A stretch of 64,000 nt of DNA from Haloarcula laminariae (GTDB taxonomy: Archaea; Halobacteriota; Halobacteria; Halobacteriales; Haloarculaceae): the NCBI RefSeq assembly GCF_025457605.1, contig NZ_JAMZFY010000001.1, positions 1,178,001-1,242,000 on the forward strand, read 5' to 3'. Shown here one piece after another: positions 17,353 through 26,501 of this stretch (positions within the stretch are counted from its first letter, which is position 1; each line of letters opens with the position of its first letter). The translations under genes were made by a program, and so were the position numbers. The notes under the pieces were generated by a model. That model did no database searches. It had not been told where the DNA came from and saw only the letters and a program-made list of their open reading frames with translations.

Positions 17353-18567
17353 ATGGACCGGAGGACATTCGTATCGACAGCGGCAATCGCTATGAGTATA
17401 TTCTCAGGTTGCCTCTCGATGTTCTCATCATCAGACTCGGACACATCTATTCCAAACATTCCAACAGGAGCGTGGACACAATACGGAGCCGACGGAGCGA
17501 ATACATTCACCCCGAACGCCTCCGCTCCATCGAGTGGGAATCTCGCCTGGACATCAGATGCGTTCACGCGCTGGCAGCCCGTGGTATCTGACGGGACTGT
17601 GTATATGACGAACTTCGATCCGAGCAACGATGGGAGCGTGATCGGACTTGACGCACAGGATGGCAGTGAAGAGTGGCGAACTACCCTCAATGCCAGTGGA
17701 GATAACGGGACTGTCATCGTCGACAATCGAGTTATCGTGGCATACGATTCGGAACTTGTTGCACTTGACTCCCAGTCAGGCGAGCAGATATGGACGGAAC
17801 CGATAAATCGATTCGACTTTTCGGAGCTGCTTGTCGTAGATGAAGCTACTAGGACTGTACTCGTGGCTTCTCGCGCCGGTATTGAAGCATTTAACGCAGC
17901 GAACGGGGAGAAACTGTGGGAGATCAACACGGTACGCCAAATTGCTCGTGCGCCCGCAATATACGACGGAGAGGGTTTCGTTGTTGGGTACATAGATGGT
18001 ACGCCGTTCCTCGTTGCTTTCTCGCTAGAGGATGGTTCGGAACTCTGGCGAAGCGAACTCACATCTATATCTGAATCTACCCCGCCAGTTGTGACCCAAG
18101 AAAGAGTGTTTGTCTCCGAGAGTCGAGTGCTTGTTGCTTACAATAGGGAAACCGGTGACCGGTACCGTGAACTTCATTCGTTCTCGTACGACGAGGGTAA
18201 GTATGAGATCAATGGTATTGCTGCTACTGATAGTGTCGTATTCGCTACTAGCCACGATGGCGTCGTCGCAATCGATAGCGAATCTGGAACCGAACGATGG
18301 CACCGTGACGCGGTAGCTGGACACTCGGGGATTTGTGTTGGAACTGAAACGGTTGTACTCCCACTCAGAGATCCCGAATTCGCACCTAATGAGGAGACAA
18401 TCAGCGCACTTGATCGTGAATCGGGAGAGATGTATTGGTACTACACATTCGATTCAAGCCCTAACGTGATGGTACCACCAGTACTGGTTGATGGAGCTGT
18501 GTTCTTCACAGCCAGCAATATGGATGGTCTCGGAGCTCTTGGTGACGTGTCCGCACAGGATAGTTGA
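17353..18567 (+). CDS. PQQ-like beta-propeller repeat lipoprotein
   Basis: A protein of about 404 residues with an N-terminal signal carrying RR and a lipobox (IFSGC near residue 20), so it is probably exported and lipid-anchored. The rest is a run of PQQ/pyrrolo-quinoline-type blades, each with a pattern like ALDxxSGexxW: VIGLDAQDGSEEW, LVALDSQSGEQIW, IEAFNAANGEKLW, LVAFSLEDGSELW, VVAIDSESGTERW, ISALDRESGEMYW. Such haloarchaeal proteins usually lack PQQ enzymes and may act as assembly or surface-binding scaffolds. The ATG at 17353 is chosen because the signal peptide starts there. No operon partner is evident; function unknown. Confidence 0.85.
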   Translation: MDRRTFVSTAAIAMSIFSGCLSMFSSSDSDTSIPNIPTGAWTQYGADGANTFTPNASAPSSGNLAWTSDAFTRWQPVVSDGTVYMTNFDPSNDGSVIGLDAQDGSEEWRTTLNASGDNGTVIVDNRVIVAYDSELVALDSQSGEQIWTEPINRFDFSELLVVDEATRTVLVASRAGIEAFNAANGEKLWEINTVRQIARAPAIYDGEGFVVGYIDGTPFLVAFSLEDGSELWRSELTSISESTPPVVTQERVFVSESRVLVAYNRETGDRYRELHSFSYDEGKYEINGIAATDSVVFATSHDGVVAIDSESGTERWHRDAVAGHSGICVGTETVVLPLRDPEFAPNEETISALDRESGEMYWYYTFDSSPNVMVPPVLVDGAVFFTASNMDGLGALGDVSAQDS

Positions 18568-19048
18568 ATGATAGGGACAATGCTCCCAACTTCATACCTA
18601 CAAGATCTACCGGTTAAGTAATCGTAACCGGGTCGGTCCGGTCACTGTGCATACCTACTTACCGGCTGTTTCACTGCAGATGGTAGTAATCAAGCGGTTT
18701 CTACAGAGTCGGAAAGGCTCTGGATTCCGAAGCGGCCAGATCCACCTTCGAGTGTGTCGAGCGAACTCAGGAAGAACAGTGTACAGCGTGAGCACGTCGA
18801 TCAGCGAACGGTTCAGTGAACACAGTACGATGAGTTCGAATCCAGTAGTCGTCGGGCTCGACGTACGCCGACGAGAGGGGTATGTCGTTCACAGAGTCTT
18901 TTGCGTGAATGACCCCGAGATAGTTGAGTGCGAGTTGTGATGTCGGTCACAGCGCTTAGCTCCTCACGCCCACTTGTCACCCTCGCCACCCATCCAGCGG
19001 AACATGTCCGGGAACAGGATTACCAGTAGCGGTTGGGATGGATGCTAC
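18568..19048. other. Intergenic region without recognisable gene
   Basis: A 480-base spacer. One open frame here has no family resemblance and no good promoter. A GTTCGAATCC string near 18833 resembles a tRNA T-loop but has no matching stem. Confidence 0.4.
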
Positions 19049-19630
19049 ATGTTTGGACTCCGAAAACTGCTCGGTCTCGAAGGAGGCGGGGACAACTTCG
19101 ACGGCTACGACGAGTACGTCCCGTCCACGTTACCCGGGCCGGGGTGGTTCCTCTCGGGCCACGACGTGTTGGTCGGCGACGAACATGTGCAGTTTCACCG
19201 GACGACGCGGGACATATTCGAGGAGCGGGAGTTGTACGACGTGTCCTTCGATTACAATATGGCGCGGCTGAATCTGGATACGCGTCACCCGAACGCCGGG
19301 TTTCGATACGCCGTGGAAGCCGGGTCCCCGTCCGTGCTGCGGGCTGAGTTGACGCCCAAGACGGAGTTTTGCCCACAGACCCTCACTATAACGAAAGGCG
19401 CGTTTCGAGCGTGGAACGGGGTTTCGGAGTCCCACGAGTACGACCTCGTCCGAATCCGCGTAGACCGGATGCACTACAAGGCTGATGCAATCAACGACAT
19501 CCTTCGCCAGCAGGAGGAGTCGTATCTCCAATTCACGGGCGGACCGGACAGCCCCAGCGGAGAGCCGTCGGCTGAAACGGAGGGTACCAGCGGGGCGGCG
19601 GAACCGACCCGTTCAGAACCGCCGTTTTGA
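19049..19630 (+). CDS. Haloarchaeal conserved protein, possible MIP18/DUF59-like Fe-S assembly fold (paralog A)
   Basis: A 193-residue soluble protein, homologous along most of its length to the product of 32774-33391. Shared blocks are YDEYVPs, FLSGHDVL, HVQFHR, DYNMARLNLDTRH, NAGFRYAVE, LTPKTEFCPQT, FRAWNG, and HEYDLVRIR followed by a helix. The order of an FTPT-x-x-x-C segment, then a VDVR-like strand, a His, and a basic/acidic helix recalls MIP18/PaaD (DUF59) proteins, where that Cys takes part in iron-sulfur cluster delivery. That is inference. A Ser/Glu/Pro-rich linker ends in the tail SEPPF. The ATG at 19049 matches the paralog's start. The downstream neighbours (Cys-rich protein, hemerythrin, rhodanese) fit a redox or sulfur theme. 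Confidence 0.6.
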   Translation: MFGLRKLLGLEGGGDNFDGYDEYVPSTLPGPGWFLSGHDVLVGDEHVQFHRTTRDIFEERELYDVSFDYNMARLNLDTRHPNAGFRYAVEAGSPSVLRAELTPKTEFCPQTLTITKGAFRAWNGVSESHEYDLVRIRVDRMHYKADAINDILRQQEESYLQFTGGPDSPSGEPSAETEGTSGAAEPTRSEPPF

Positions 19631-19809
19631 GGTCTCACGGGTCACTGTGTCGCCCCGTCCCGGCTGCTGGTGCGTCCCCGTAGGTTTGGAACCATTTCAC
19701 CCGCCGCCCCCGGCTGGGAACGGGCTTTGTTACTCTCTGAGAGCAATCGGACCCGGAAAGTATTGTGAGCGGCGACGGCTATAGGCGGCCACTTACCCCA
19801 TCACAACCC

Positions 19810-20127
19810 GTGACAACGTCAGTTCGACACGTCGACAGGGGCGCTTGGCTCAGTGTCGACGGGACCCGAGAGCTCGGTGTCAGTGAGCTCCGCCAATTGG
19901 CGGCCCCTGGGTTCTGTAGGTGTGACGTGACCGACTTCGTCACGGAGGGGTTCGTCGAAATCGGGGTCGACGGTCGAGCCGTCGAAGCGCGGCTCGAGGG
20001 CAGCTGTATTCGGTGCGGGACGGAGGGGACGACCGGCTGGGTAACGCTGGGGCGCATAGTCGACGGCAATGGGATGCAGTTCTACTCCGTTGACCGCGAC
20101 GCCGTACAGTTCGTTCCCCGCCGGTGA
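19810..20127 (+). CDS. Small conserved protein with CxC and CxxC motifs
   Basis: About 105 residues starting at a GTG (MTTSVRHVDRG); a GTG at 19765 would give 120. It has FCRCDVTDF near residue 38 and SCIRCGTEG near 68, so four Cys could bind a metal ion. The rest is short beta-strand-like segments (WLSVDGTRELG, GFVEIGVDGRAVEARL, GWVTLGRI). I do not recognise the family. The plus-strand frame is preferred over the antisense frame because its spacing and composition are protein-like. It lies between the MIP18-like gene and the hemerythrin gene. Confidence 0.5.
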   Translation: MTTSVRHVDRGAWLSVDGTRELGVSELRQLAAPGFCRCDVTDFVTEGFVEIGVDGRAVEARLEGSCIRCGTEGTTGWVTLGRIVDGNGMQFYSVDRDAVQFVPRR

Positions 20128-20410
20128 CGGGTTCGGCCGGGGGGTTCTCGGGCGGGCAGCGGTATGCGGAGCGGACCGCAGCACATGTCTTCATATCGGA
20201 CGGAGAGGCGGGTTTGTTCGAACGTTCCGCCGTATTTGCGGAATCTTTTGCTTGAACGAGGGAGCGACCGGGGCATAAGCGCGGAGACAGACGTGTTCGG
20301 TCCGTATATGGATAGAGACGGCAGTCGCGGGTCACCGAAGCGTCATAGACAAGGTGAAAATAGTCCGTCAGCGGAACGCTAACCCCCGGACATCGCGAAT
20401 AGACTCCTGC

Positions 20411-20920
20411 ATGACTGCCACCAGAGAGCGAGTCATCGAGACGTTCCAGGAAGAGCACCGCCAGACCAGAGACAAATGTCTCGAACTCTCGGATGCGATA
20501 GAGGCGGGGGACCTGGACCGGGCCGAGGAGTTGGTTCGCGAGATCGATGCGGCCGCCGGGCCACACTTCCAGTACGAGGAAGACGCACTGTACCCCGCAC
20601 TGATACCCTTCTTCGGCGAGGAGAAGGTCAAGGAACTGGTCGCCGAACACGACGAGGCTATCGAGGCGGCCGAGACGCTGGCCGAGCTAACCGGTCAGGA
20701 CTCGCTGAGCGAGGGCGAGAAACAGGAGGCGCTGCGGGCGCTCCCAAACATTATGGTCCACGTCAGCGACTGTGACGGCCTGACCGTCTACTTGGAGAAG
20801 GCCGACGACGCGGTCTTCGAGGGCATCGCCCAGAGCATGGACGAGGCCAGCGAGCAGGGGCTGACGCTCACCGAGTACGACCGGACGGTTCGGCCGAGCC
20901 CCGAAGAGATAGTCGCCTGA
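20411..20920 (+). CDS. Hemerythrin HHE domain protein
   Basis: A 169-residue all-helical protein of the hemerythrin-like superfamily, which binds a diiron centre that senses or handles O2 or NO. Candidate ligands are His16 (EEHRQTRD), His52 with Glu56 (HFQYEEDALYP), His80 (AEHDEAIE) and His117 (MVHVSDCDGL). The ATG at 20411 is chosen over a longer frame because the HHE homology begins at TRERVIETFQEEH. It is monocistronic or grouped with the small Cys protein and the rhodanese on the same strand. DUF2249 and HHE proteins often co-occur in nitrosative-stress settings, and a DUF2249 gene is 13 kb away. Confidence 0.85.
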   Translation: MTATRERVIETFQEEHRQTRDKCLELSDAIEAGDLDRAEELVREIDAAAGPHFQYEEDALYPALIPFFGEEKVKELVAEHDEAIEAAETLAELTGQDSLSEGEKQEALRALPNIMVHVSDCDGLTVYLEKADDAVFEGIAQSMDEASEQGLTLTEYDRTVRPSPEEIVA

Positions 20921-21015
20921 ACAGCCCCTCAGCTCTCACTTGCGGGGTTAGAGGCGTTGCAGATAGGAGCGGAAACGGCGAGCGACCACCACCCGATTCA
21001 GACCGATAACTCAGC

Positions 21016-21792
21016 ATGACCGAGATATTTGTTTCACCCCAGCGTGTCTCGGCGCGGGACGATTTGACCGTGGTTGACGTCCGTCGAGAGTGGGACTACG
21101 CGAACGACCACATCCCCGGTGCGGTCCACGTCCCGTTCGAGCGGTTCCGCGATTCCGGCGACGCGATGGAGGGGACGCTCCCGACGCCGACAGCGTTCGG
21201 GTCGCTACTGGGCGGGGCGGGCATCGAACCCCGCGACCGAATCGTGGCCTACGACGGCGGTCGCGGCGTCTACGCGTCGCGCCTGCTCGTCACGGCGGAA
21301 GTTCTCGGACACGACCCCGACAGGCTACATCTCATGGACGGTGACATCCGAGCGTGGCGCCGGAATCACGAGACGACCGACGCCGTTCCGGACACGGAAA
21401 CGGCGGAATACGTCTGTGAGCCGCGGGCCGACGGAGCGCTCATAGGCGCGGATGAACTCGAAGACGCACTGGACAGTGACGCCGTCGTCGTGGACACGCG
21501 GGACCCGGTCGAGTACGATACGGTCCACCTCCCGGGGGCCGTGAACCTCCAGTGGCGGACACTCGTCGACGACGAGACACGGCGGCTCAGGCCCCGCGAC
21601 GAGCTCGAATCGATCCTGCAGGCCCACGGATTGCACCCCGACAGGCCGGTCAGACTCTACTGCAACACGGGTCGCCGGCTGAGTTTCGTCTATACGGTGT
21701 TGCTGGAACTGGGCTACGAGGACATCGGTTTTTACGAGGGCGGTATCGAGGCGTGGGCGGAGCACGGCGGTCCGGTCGAGACGACATCGTAG
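21016..21792 (+). CDS. Thiosulfate/3-mercaptopyruvate sulfurtransferase (tandem rhodanese)
   Basis: A 258-residue protein with two rhodanese domains. The N-terminal one (about 1-125) has DVRREWDYANDHIPGAVHVPF but Asp where the active Cys should be (AYDGGRG). The C-terminal one (about 140-255) has DTRDPVEYDTVHLPGAVNL and the catalytic loop YCNTGRR with Cys at about residue 216. It transfers sulfane sulfur from thiosulfate or mercaptopyruvate to acceptors in the cytoplasm. This inactive/active layout is normal for the family. It closes the plus-strand group with hemerythrin. Confidence 0.92.
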   Translation: MTEIFVSPQRVSARDDLTVVDVRREWDYANDHIPGAVHVPFERFRDSGDAMEGTLPTPTAFGSLLGGAGIEPRDRIVAYDGGRGVYASRLLVTAEVLGHDPDRLHLMDGDIRAWRRNHETTDAVPDTETAEYVCEPRADGALIGADELEDALDSDAVVVDTRDPVEYDTVHLPGAVNLQWRTLVDDETRRLRPRDELESILQAHGLHPDRPVRLYCNTGRRLSFVYTVLLELGYEDIGFYEGGIEAWAEHGGPVETTS

Positions 21793-21985
21793 AGCATCTC
21801 GACGTATCGGCGGCGCTCACTCGCCCGCGGTGTGAGGATACCCACTGGACGCTGTCCTCGGCCACCTACGGGGAGACTGCGATGGTGACGGACGGCGGGA
21901 TGCCGCCTGCGGCGACGGTCGGGCCGCGGTCTGCCCGCAGGCGGGCATCGGTTCCGGGTCGTTCGCCCGTATCCGACTCGTTCCG

Positions 21986-22867
21986 TCACTGGGGGCCGGA
22001 ATCACCCGCTCCAGCCCGCCTGTAATTGACCGCGACGAGTCCGGACAACACCGTCAATACGAGGAGCTTGAACGCGATGAGATGACCGACCCGGGAGCCG
22101 AGCAGTGCCGACGGGGCGAGCCCGACGAGACGGTCGGTCTGATACGCGCCGCTGGCCACCAAGAGGACGATGATAGCGGGGAGGTGACGACGGAACCTCC
22201 GGGCCTGCGACTTGACCGGGCCCGCGGCAGCAGGGCGGGCTCGTACCGCGGGGAGGACGACGAGGTTGTGCCAGACGGCCCCGCCGACCCACAGCGAGAA
22301 CGCCCCGACGTGAGCGACCCGCACTATCCAGTCGAGGGGCGATGTTCCCGTTTCGAGCCACGCAAAGCCGCCGAGCGAGACGGAAGCGAGGACCAGCAGC
22401 CCGGTCCTGAGCGCGGTCTGCCGGCGGGGAGACGCGTCGGTCGGCCACCGGATGGCGACCCAGAGAGCCACGGCACAGACGAGCCCGGAAGCGAGTGTCA
22501 CGCCGCCGATGCCGAACGAGCCGTCGCGCACGTCGAGGGCGAGATACGCAATTCCGGAGAGGAACACGCCCCAGACCGCCGTCGCTTCGATTCGTTCCCA
22601 GCGGTCCCCGACGTATCGACAGTATTCGGAGTGTTCGAACTCGCCTCGGTCAAAGAGCGCGACCCGCCAGTAGAGCCCCCCGACGAGCAGCCCGACTGAA
22701 ACGACGAGTAGCCACGTAACGGCCCGGTTCACTGGAGAGTCGGTAACGTGAGTGATCCAGGTACCGGTGAAAGAGCCGCCCAACAGCAGCCCGAGAACGG
22801 CTCGCGGTTGTATCCCTTTCGCGGGGAGGCCCCTCCTCAACTGCGAGAGCCGACCGTTTTCATCCAT
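21986..22867 (-). CDS. CopD-like multi-pass membrane protein
   Basis: A protein of about 293 residues with roughly eight membrane segments. The C-terminal half fits the copper resistance D domain (HVGAFSLWVGGAVWHN near 205, SRVGHLIAFKLLVLT near 265), with conserved His residues that may bind copper or haem-like ligands. The ATG at 22867 (MDENGRLSQL) is selected since the longer frame runs through an operator and promoter. A TTTAGG-CCCC-CCTAAA site lies 16 bases upstream, between the TATA-like element and the start, so metal-dependent repression is likely. It is divergent from the DtxR-type gene. Copper transport is suggested by family only. Confidence 0.7.
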   Translation of the reverse strand: MDENGRLSQLRRGLPAKGIQPRAVLGLLLGGSFTGTWITHVTDSPVNRAVTWLLVVSVGLLVGGLYWRVALFDRGEFEHSEYCRYVGDRWERIEATAVWGVFLSGIAYLALDVRDGSFGIGGVTLASGLVCAVALWVAIRWPTDASPRRQTALRTGLLVLASVSLGGFAWLETGTSPLDWIVRVAHVGAFSLWVGGAVWHNLVVLPAVRARPAAAGPVKSQARRFRRHLPAIIVLLVASGAYQTDRLVGLAPSALLGSRVGHLIAFKLLVLTVLSGLVAVNYRRAGAGDSGPQ

Positions 22868-22882
22868 ATCTGTGGGCGGATG

Positions 22883-22898
22883 TTTAGGCCCCCCTAAA
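22883..22898. promoter_or_regulatory. DtxR/SirR-type operator, TTTAGG-N4-CCTAAA
   Basis: A perfect inverted repeat (TTTAGGCCCCCCTAAA) just upstream of the CopD-like start, in the spacer shared with the divergent DtxR-type gene. The same 6-4-6 geometry occurs at 41065, 61895 and 61931. Haloarchaeal iron-responsive DtxR-family repressors bind sites of this type (family knowledge); which regulator binds here is inference. Confidence 0.7.
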
Positions 22899-22998
22899 CT
22901 AAATGATGCAGGCGGACATCTTCGGCTGGCGAGTAGCCGACGACGGGGCGAAGGAGTTCGGGCATACGTTTTCAAAGGTAGGTGACAAATAGAGCGAT

Positions 22999-23466
22999 AT
23001 GTCCTCAGAACCGGACCCGAGACCCTCGGCGTCGCGTCCGCAGTCGCTGGCGGACACCGAGCGGGGCATAGCGCGCTACCTCTTTGCGATTTCCGTCCTT
23101 TCCGGGCCCGACTCGGACAGGGTCACGACCGGCGAGCTACAGGAGTATCTGAACGTGGCCCCGGCTAGCGCCACCGAGATGGTAGCGAAGCTCGACGAGC
23201 GAGGGTTAGTCGAGTACGAGAAGTACCAAGGGGTGCAGCTCACAGACCGAGGGGGAGCACTCGCGTCAGCGGCCGGCTGGCGGTTTTGCGTCGTTTCGAC
23301 CTTTTTCGAATCGGTGCTGGATATGACGGTGGCCGACCAGACGGCGTTCGATATCGGATACGCGCTACCGAAAGACGGCGTGTCCCGCCTCCGGGCCCTC
23401 GTCGATTCGGCCTGTCTCGAACTCTGTCCGACGGCAGACGACGGCTCGGAACCGTGTGTAGCCTGA
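22999..23466 (+). CDS. DtxR/MntR-type winged-helix regulator lacking histidine metal ligands
   Basis: A 155-residue protein whose N-terminal part (ARYLFAISVL, RVTTGELQEYLNVAPASATEMVAKLDERGLVEYEKYQGVQLTDRG split over residues 26-88) clearly matches the DtxR/SirR winged helix. The C-terminal metal-binding and dimerisation part is degenerate: the protein contains no histidine, so the usual His ligands are absent, while several Cys occur (FCVV, ACLELCP, EPCVA at the end). It may sense something other than Fe or Mn, possibly through thiols, or act without metal. It is divergent from the CopD-like gene, and a DtxR-type operator lies about 100 bases upstream. Confidence 0.8.
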   Translation: MSSEPDPRPSASRPQSLADTERGIARYLFAISVLSGPDSDRVTTGELQEYLNVAPASATEMVAKLDERGLVEYEKYQGVQLTDRGGALASAAGWRFCVVSTFFESVLDMTVADQTAFDIGYALPKDGVSRLRALVDSACLELCPTADDGSEPCVA

Positions 23467-23785
23467 GTTGGGCGATTTCCTAGTCGGGACACCGTTATCC
23501 ACCGACCGAACGACTATCCTGCCGACCAGTCTGTCGAGACGTGCGACTCGACTGCTGACCGCTCTACAGTCTTTCCGGAACTCCCAAGAACAACGGGGTT
23601 ACCTGGAACAGAACCACACGATGGCGGCTGAATCGGTAAAAGAGACGGGCCGTAGCTTCGCAGTTTCCGGAAAGCACCCAGCCACCAGCAATATACCGTT
23701 CTTGACACCCAATCGACTGAGCACTCCATGATGGTTGAGCACTGGGGCGAAATGTACGGCCGGAGTTTCTGCGACCCAATCTGTT
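23467..23785. other. Intergenic region without recognisable gene
   Basis: A 319-base spacer between convergent genes. No frame with protein-like character or clear terminator hairpin was seen. Confidence 0.4.
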
Positions 23786-26002
23786 TCAGCCCCACTCGCG
23801 TTCCAGTGTATGATACGATTCTTTGAGCCGCTCCGTATACGCAGATTCGGACCACGTCTCCCAGCTATATTCGGAGGTATTCAGCTCACCACTCGTTAGC
23901 CCCGGGATTGCGTGGGTGATGTTTGTCTCCCCAGAAACGCCCTGTGCCTGTCCGTCTCCATCCGGACGGTACGTAGCAGCGCCGACAGTAACCGATTCGA
24001 ACGACACCGTGGCAAGCCCATCCTCCCAGTCCGAGGCAATGCGCTGTTTCGTTGATGGATCAGCGACGTTCAGCAGCACCCACGGGAGTCTGACCTCAAT
24101 TGTTCGCGCTGAGTGGTCCACATGGACATCCGTTAGCGAATCGTATACCGCTGCAGAAGGATCCCCGTTTCCGTAGGTGAGCTGTCCGGTTTCGACTGAC
24201 TCGAACGGGACTTCTTCGCCGGTTGGCGGAACTGTGTAGCCGAGATTAATCGGTTCCCGAACGGGAACGAAACCAGCGTTTCCGTTTTGATAGTCCGCAA
24301 TCGGAAGGCCGGCGGGGGTACCGAATTCACGGGCGAAGGCGTCGTACGAGGACTCTACTAACATTCTGGAGTTAGATTCGCCGGCCAAGTGGACCACGAA
24401 ATCGGCGACTGCCGTCGCAGCCGTATGTAACGGCAGTGGAGTCGATTCGCCGCGGAGCCCGACCGTAAGCAGGAGATTCACTTGGTCCCACGCAACCGGT
24501 TCGGACATCTCTTGGAGCATGAGCCGTAGTTCCAGCCCTTCTGCGCTGTGAGAAACACGCAGCTCTTCGAGCTGTCTGACAGGGTCAACACCCGCGGTTG
24601 TCGCCGGCTCACTGACTGCTGCATCGCTCCACTCCGACGCGTTGCCGGACAGCGAAATGGCGTTATCGGGGTCGAACGCGAGCAGTCCGAACCGCTGTTC
24701 GGGCGTTTGGATATTCGACCAGTAGGGCCGCCGGCCCGGAACCGACCGGGCGTCGAGATTCCACGTGCGTTTGAACCACTCGTTTTGCCACGTGAACGCG
24801 ATACCACCGGCGGTATCTGCTTCGATGATGTCCTCATACATCGCCGAAACGATCTCGCCTTGGGCCTGTTCTGTGTGCTGGCCCTGGTCGCGGCCGTGTA
24901 CATCGCGGTGGGCGATACCACGGGAACTGGGCACGCCGAACTCGGCGATCAGGAGCGGCAGATCGGTCGCGCTGGCGAGGTCGTTCAGGTAGCCAGCGTA
25001 GCTATTCGCCTCGCCGCGGTGGTCGACGTAGTTGACGTACTCCGGTGTCTCGTTGAGCAAGTCCGGATAATACGGGTAGACGTGGTAAGCTGCGAACGTG
25101 CCGGGCGTAAACGCGTCGGTCGTCGACACCGTATCCGGGTCGATACTGACGGCGTCTTCGGAGACGAACGGCTCGTAGGGGTGCTCCAGCGGGTCAGTCG
25201 TAACCCAGTTGACGAAGCCGACCGGCGACTGTGTGCCGTACGTTTCGGTTTCATGGGCGACGATGCTTTCTAACCGCTCGGTGAGCCACCGCTCGAACGC
25301 GCTCCCCTCGCTTTCGAGATAGGACCCGGCAAAGCTGCCAGCACCGATTGCTTCGTTCGTCGTACTGACAATGTCCGGCGGCCATTCGATACCGAACAGG
25401 TACCCGAGGAGTGCATCGTGAACGTCCGCGTCGTACGTTCCACTCGCGTGTCCACGCCGGTCCGGCAACGTCGCGTCGCCATGGACGACATCAACAGTCC
25501 GCTCGATTTCCTGATCGACCATCCCGGAGATAGCGGTCGCATCGCTCGCCTGAACCAACGGGTCGTGTGGCACCCACGTCCCTTGCAACAGATACAGTGG
25601 GTCAGTTGTCCCAGCGTTGTAGTCCGCCAGCGCGCGGTAGAACGCGGGCGGATGAATTGTATACGTCCGTATCACGTTAGCAATCGCCCCGATATGGGCG
25701 ATCCATCGGTCGTACTCGTCGCGGGTTATCGCGGCGGAGCCCGGAAAGTACCCAGGCTTTGCCATTCCAATATTCAAGCCGCGGGCGGTCAGGGACTCGT
25801 ATCCGTCGTCGGTACGGCGTTCGAACCCATCATCACGAACACGAAACACCGGCTGTTCGGTGTCGCCGGTCGAGCGACGTGACGACCGGTCACTGCCACT
25901 TGTCGTGCGAGCGGGTGTCCCGTCGCTATTGTCGCTCTGACAACCGGCACCCCCTACGGCTCCGGATACGCCCAGTGTTGCGAGAAATCGGCGCCGATGC
26001 AT
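23786..26002 (-). CDS. Secreted TIM-barrel glycosidase-like lipoprotein
   Basis: A protein of about 738 residues starting MHRRRFLATLGVSG with a twin-arginine motif and a lipobox (GGAGC near residue 20), hence Tat-exported and lipid-anchored. The middle (about 75-430) looks like a clan-A glycoside hydrolase barrel: ARGLNIGMAKPGYFP opening, VIRTYTIHPPAFYRAL, GYLFGIEWPP (candidate acid/base Glu), and LLIAEFGVPSSRG (candidate nucleophile Glu), then GGIAFTWQNEWFKRTW. The last 270 residues are beta-rich. The ATG at 26002 is chosen by the signal peptide. It is divergent from the response regulator/GT2 operon, which suggests processing of an exopolysaccharide made there (inference). The GH family number cannot be assigned by eye. 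Confidence 0.7.
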   Translation of the reverse strand: MHRRRFLATLGVSGAVGGAGCQSDNSDGTPARTTSGSDRSSRRSTGDTEQPVFRVRDDGFERRTDDGYESLTARGLNIGMAKPGYFPGSAAITRDEYDRWIAHIGAIANVIRTYTIHPPAFYRALADYNAGTTDPLYLLQGTWVPHDPLVQASDATAISGMVDQEIERTVDVVHGDATLPDRRGHASGTYDADVHDALLGYLFGIEWPPDIVSTTNEAIGAGSFAGSYLESEGSAFERWLTERLESIVAHETETYGTQSPVGFVNWVTTDPLEHPYEPFVSEDAVSIDPDTVSTTDAFTPGTFAAYHVYPYYPDLLNETPEYVNYVDHRGEANSYAGYLNDLASATDLPLLIAEFGVPSSRGIAHRDVHGRDQGQHTEQAQGEIVSAMYEDIIEADTAGGIAFTWQNEWFKRTWNLDARSVPGRRPYWSNIQTPEQRFGLLAFDPDNAISLSGNASEWSDAAVSEPATTAGVDPVRQLEELRVSHSAEGLELRLMLQEMSEPVAWDQVNLLLTVGLRGESTPLPLHTAATAVADFVVHLAGESNSRMLVESSYDAFAREFGTPAGLPIADYQNGNAGFVPVREPINLGYTVPPTGEEVPFESVETGQLTYGNGDPSAAVYDSLTDVHVDHSARTIEVRLPWVLLNVADPSTKQRIASDWEDGLATVSFESVTVGAATYRPDGDGQAQGVSGETNITHAIPGLTSGELNTSEYSWETWSESAYTERLKESYHTLEREWG

Positions 26003-26117
26003 ACTGGTTTTCTGGGTTCTGTAGTGATTACTTTGTTGCCAATCAATATCTGGCTTGATAGATGGCAACTACTCATCAGATGCATTTTTACGCTGTGCCA
26101 CTCTTTATTTACTAAAG

Positions 26118-26495
26118 ATGGGCGGGGAGATACTCGTTGTCGATGACGACGAAGTAATTCGACAGTTACTCTCCCACCGGTTGCGCAGCGCCGGATACGA
26201 TGTTCGGGTCTGTGAGGACGGTCGTGCCGCCGCAGATCTATTCGATGACGGATACGAGCCCTCGCTGGCGATATTCGACGTTATGATGCCGCGTCTCGAC
26301 GGAACCCGGTTGTTGCGGATGGTACGGTCGGGCGAGTTGGCCGTGCGCTCGGACCTGCCGGTGGTGATGCTCACCTCCCGTGGCCAGGAAGAGCATGTAT
26401 TAGAAGGATTTGATTCCGGCGCAGACGATTACGTAACGAAGCCGTTTCGAGCACAGGAACTGCTTGCACGTGTCCGGAGACACGCGGATGGGTGA
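26118..26495 (+). CDS. Stand-alone response regulator receiver protein
   Basis: A 125-residue CheY-like receiver with nothing C-terminal to it. The acidic pair is in LVVDDDEVI near residue 8, the phospho-acceptor Asp in AIFDVMMPRLDG near 54, the Thr in VVMLTSRGQ near 88, and the Lys in DDYVTKPFRAQELL near 110. It probably acts by protein contact since no DNA-binding or enzymatic output domain exists. It starts an apparent four-gene operon with a HEAT protein, GT2 synthase and histidine kinase. Start chosen at 26118 because homology begins at GGEILVVDDD. Confidence 0.93.
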   Translation: MGGEILVVDDDEVIRQLLSHRLRSAGYDVRVCEDGRAAADLFDDGYEPSLAIFDVMMPRLDGTRLLRMVRSGELAVRSDLPVVMLTSRGQEEHVLEGFDSGADDYVTKPFRAQELLARVRRHADG

Positions 26496-26501
26496 CCCTG
26501 G

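Noticed and set aside
18829-18850. tRNA-like T-loop GTTCGAATCC
   Set aside because: The flanking 5-base stems do not pair and no acceptor or anticodon arm could be found.
24548-25273. Plus-strand frame inside the glycosidase-like gene
   Set aside because: Fully overlapped by the secreted protein with signal peptide and catalytic-like motifs.
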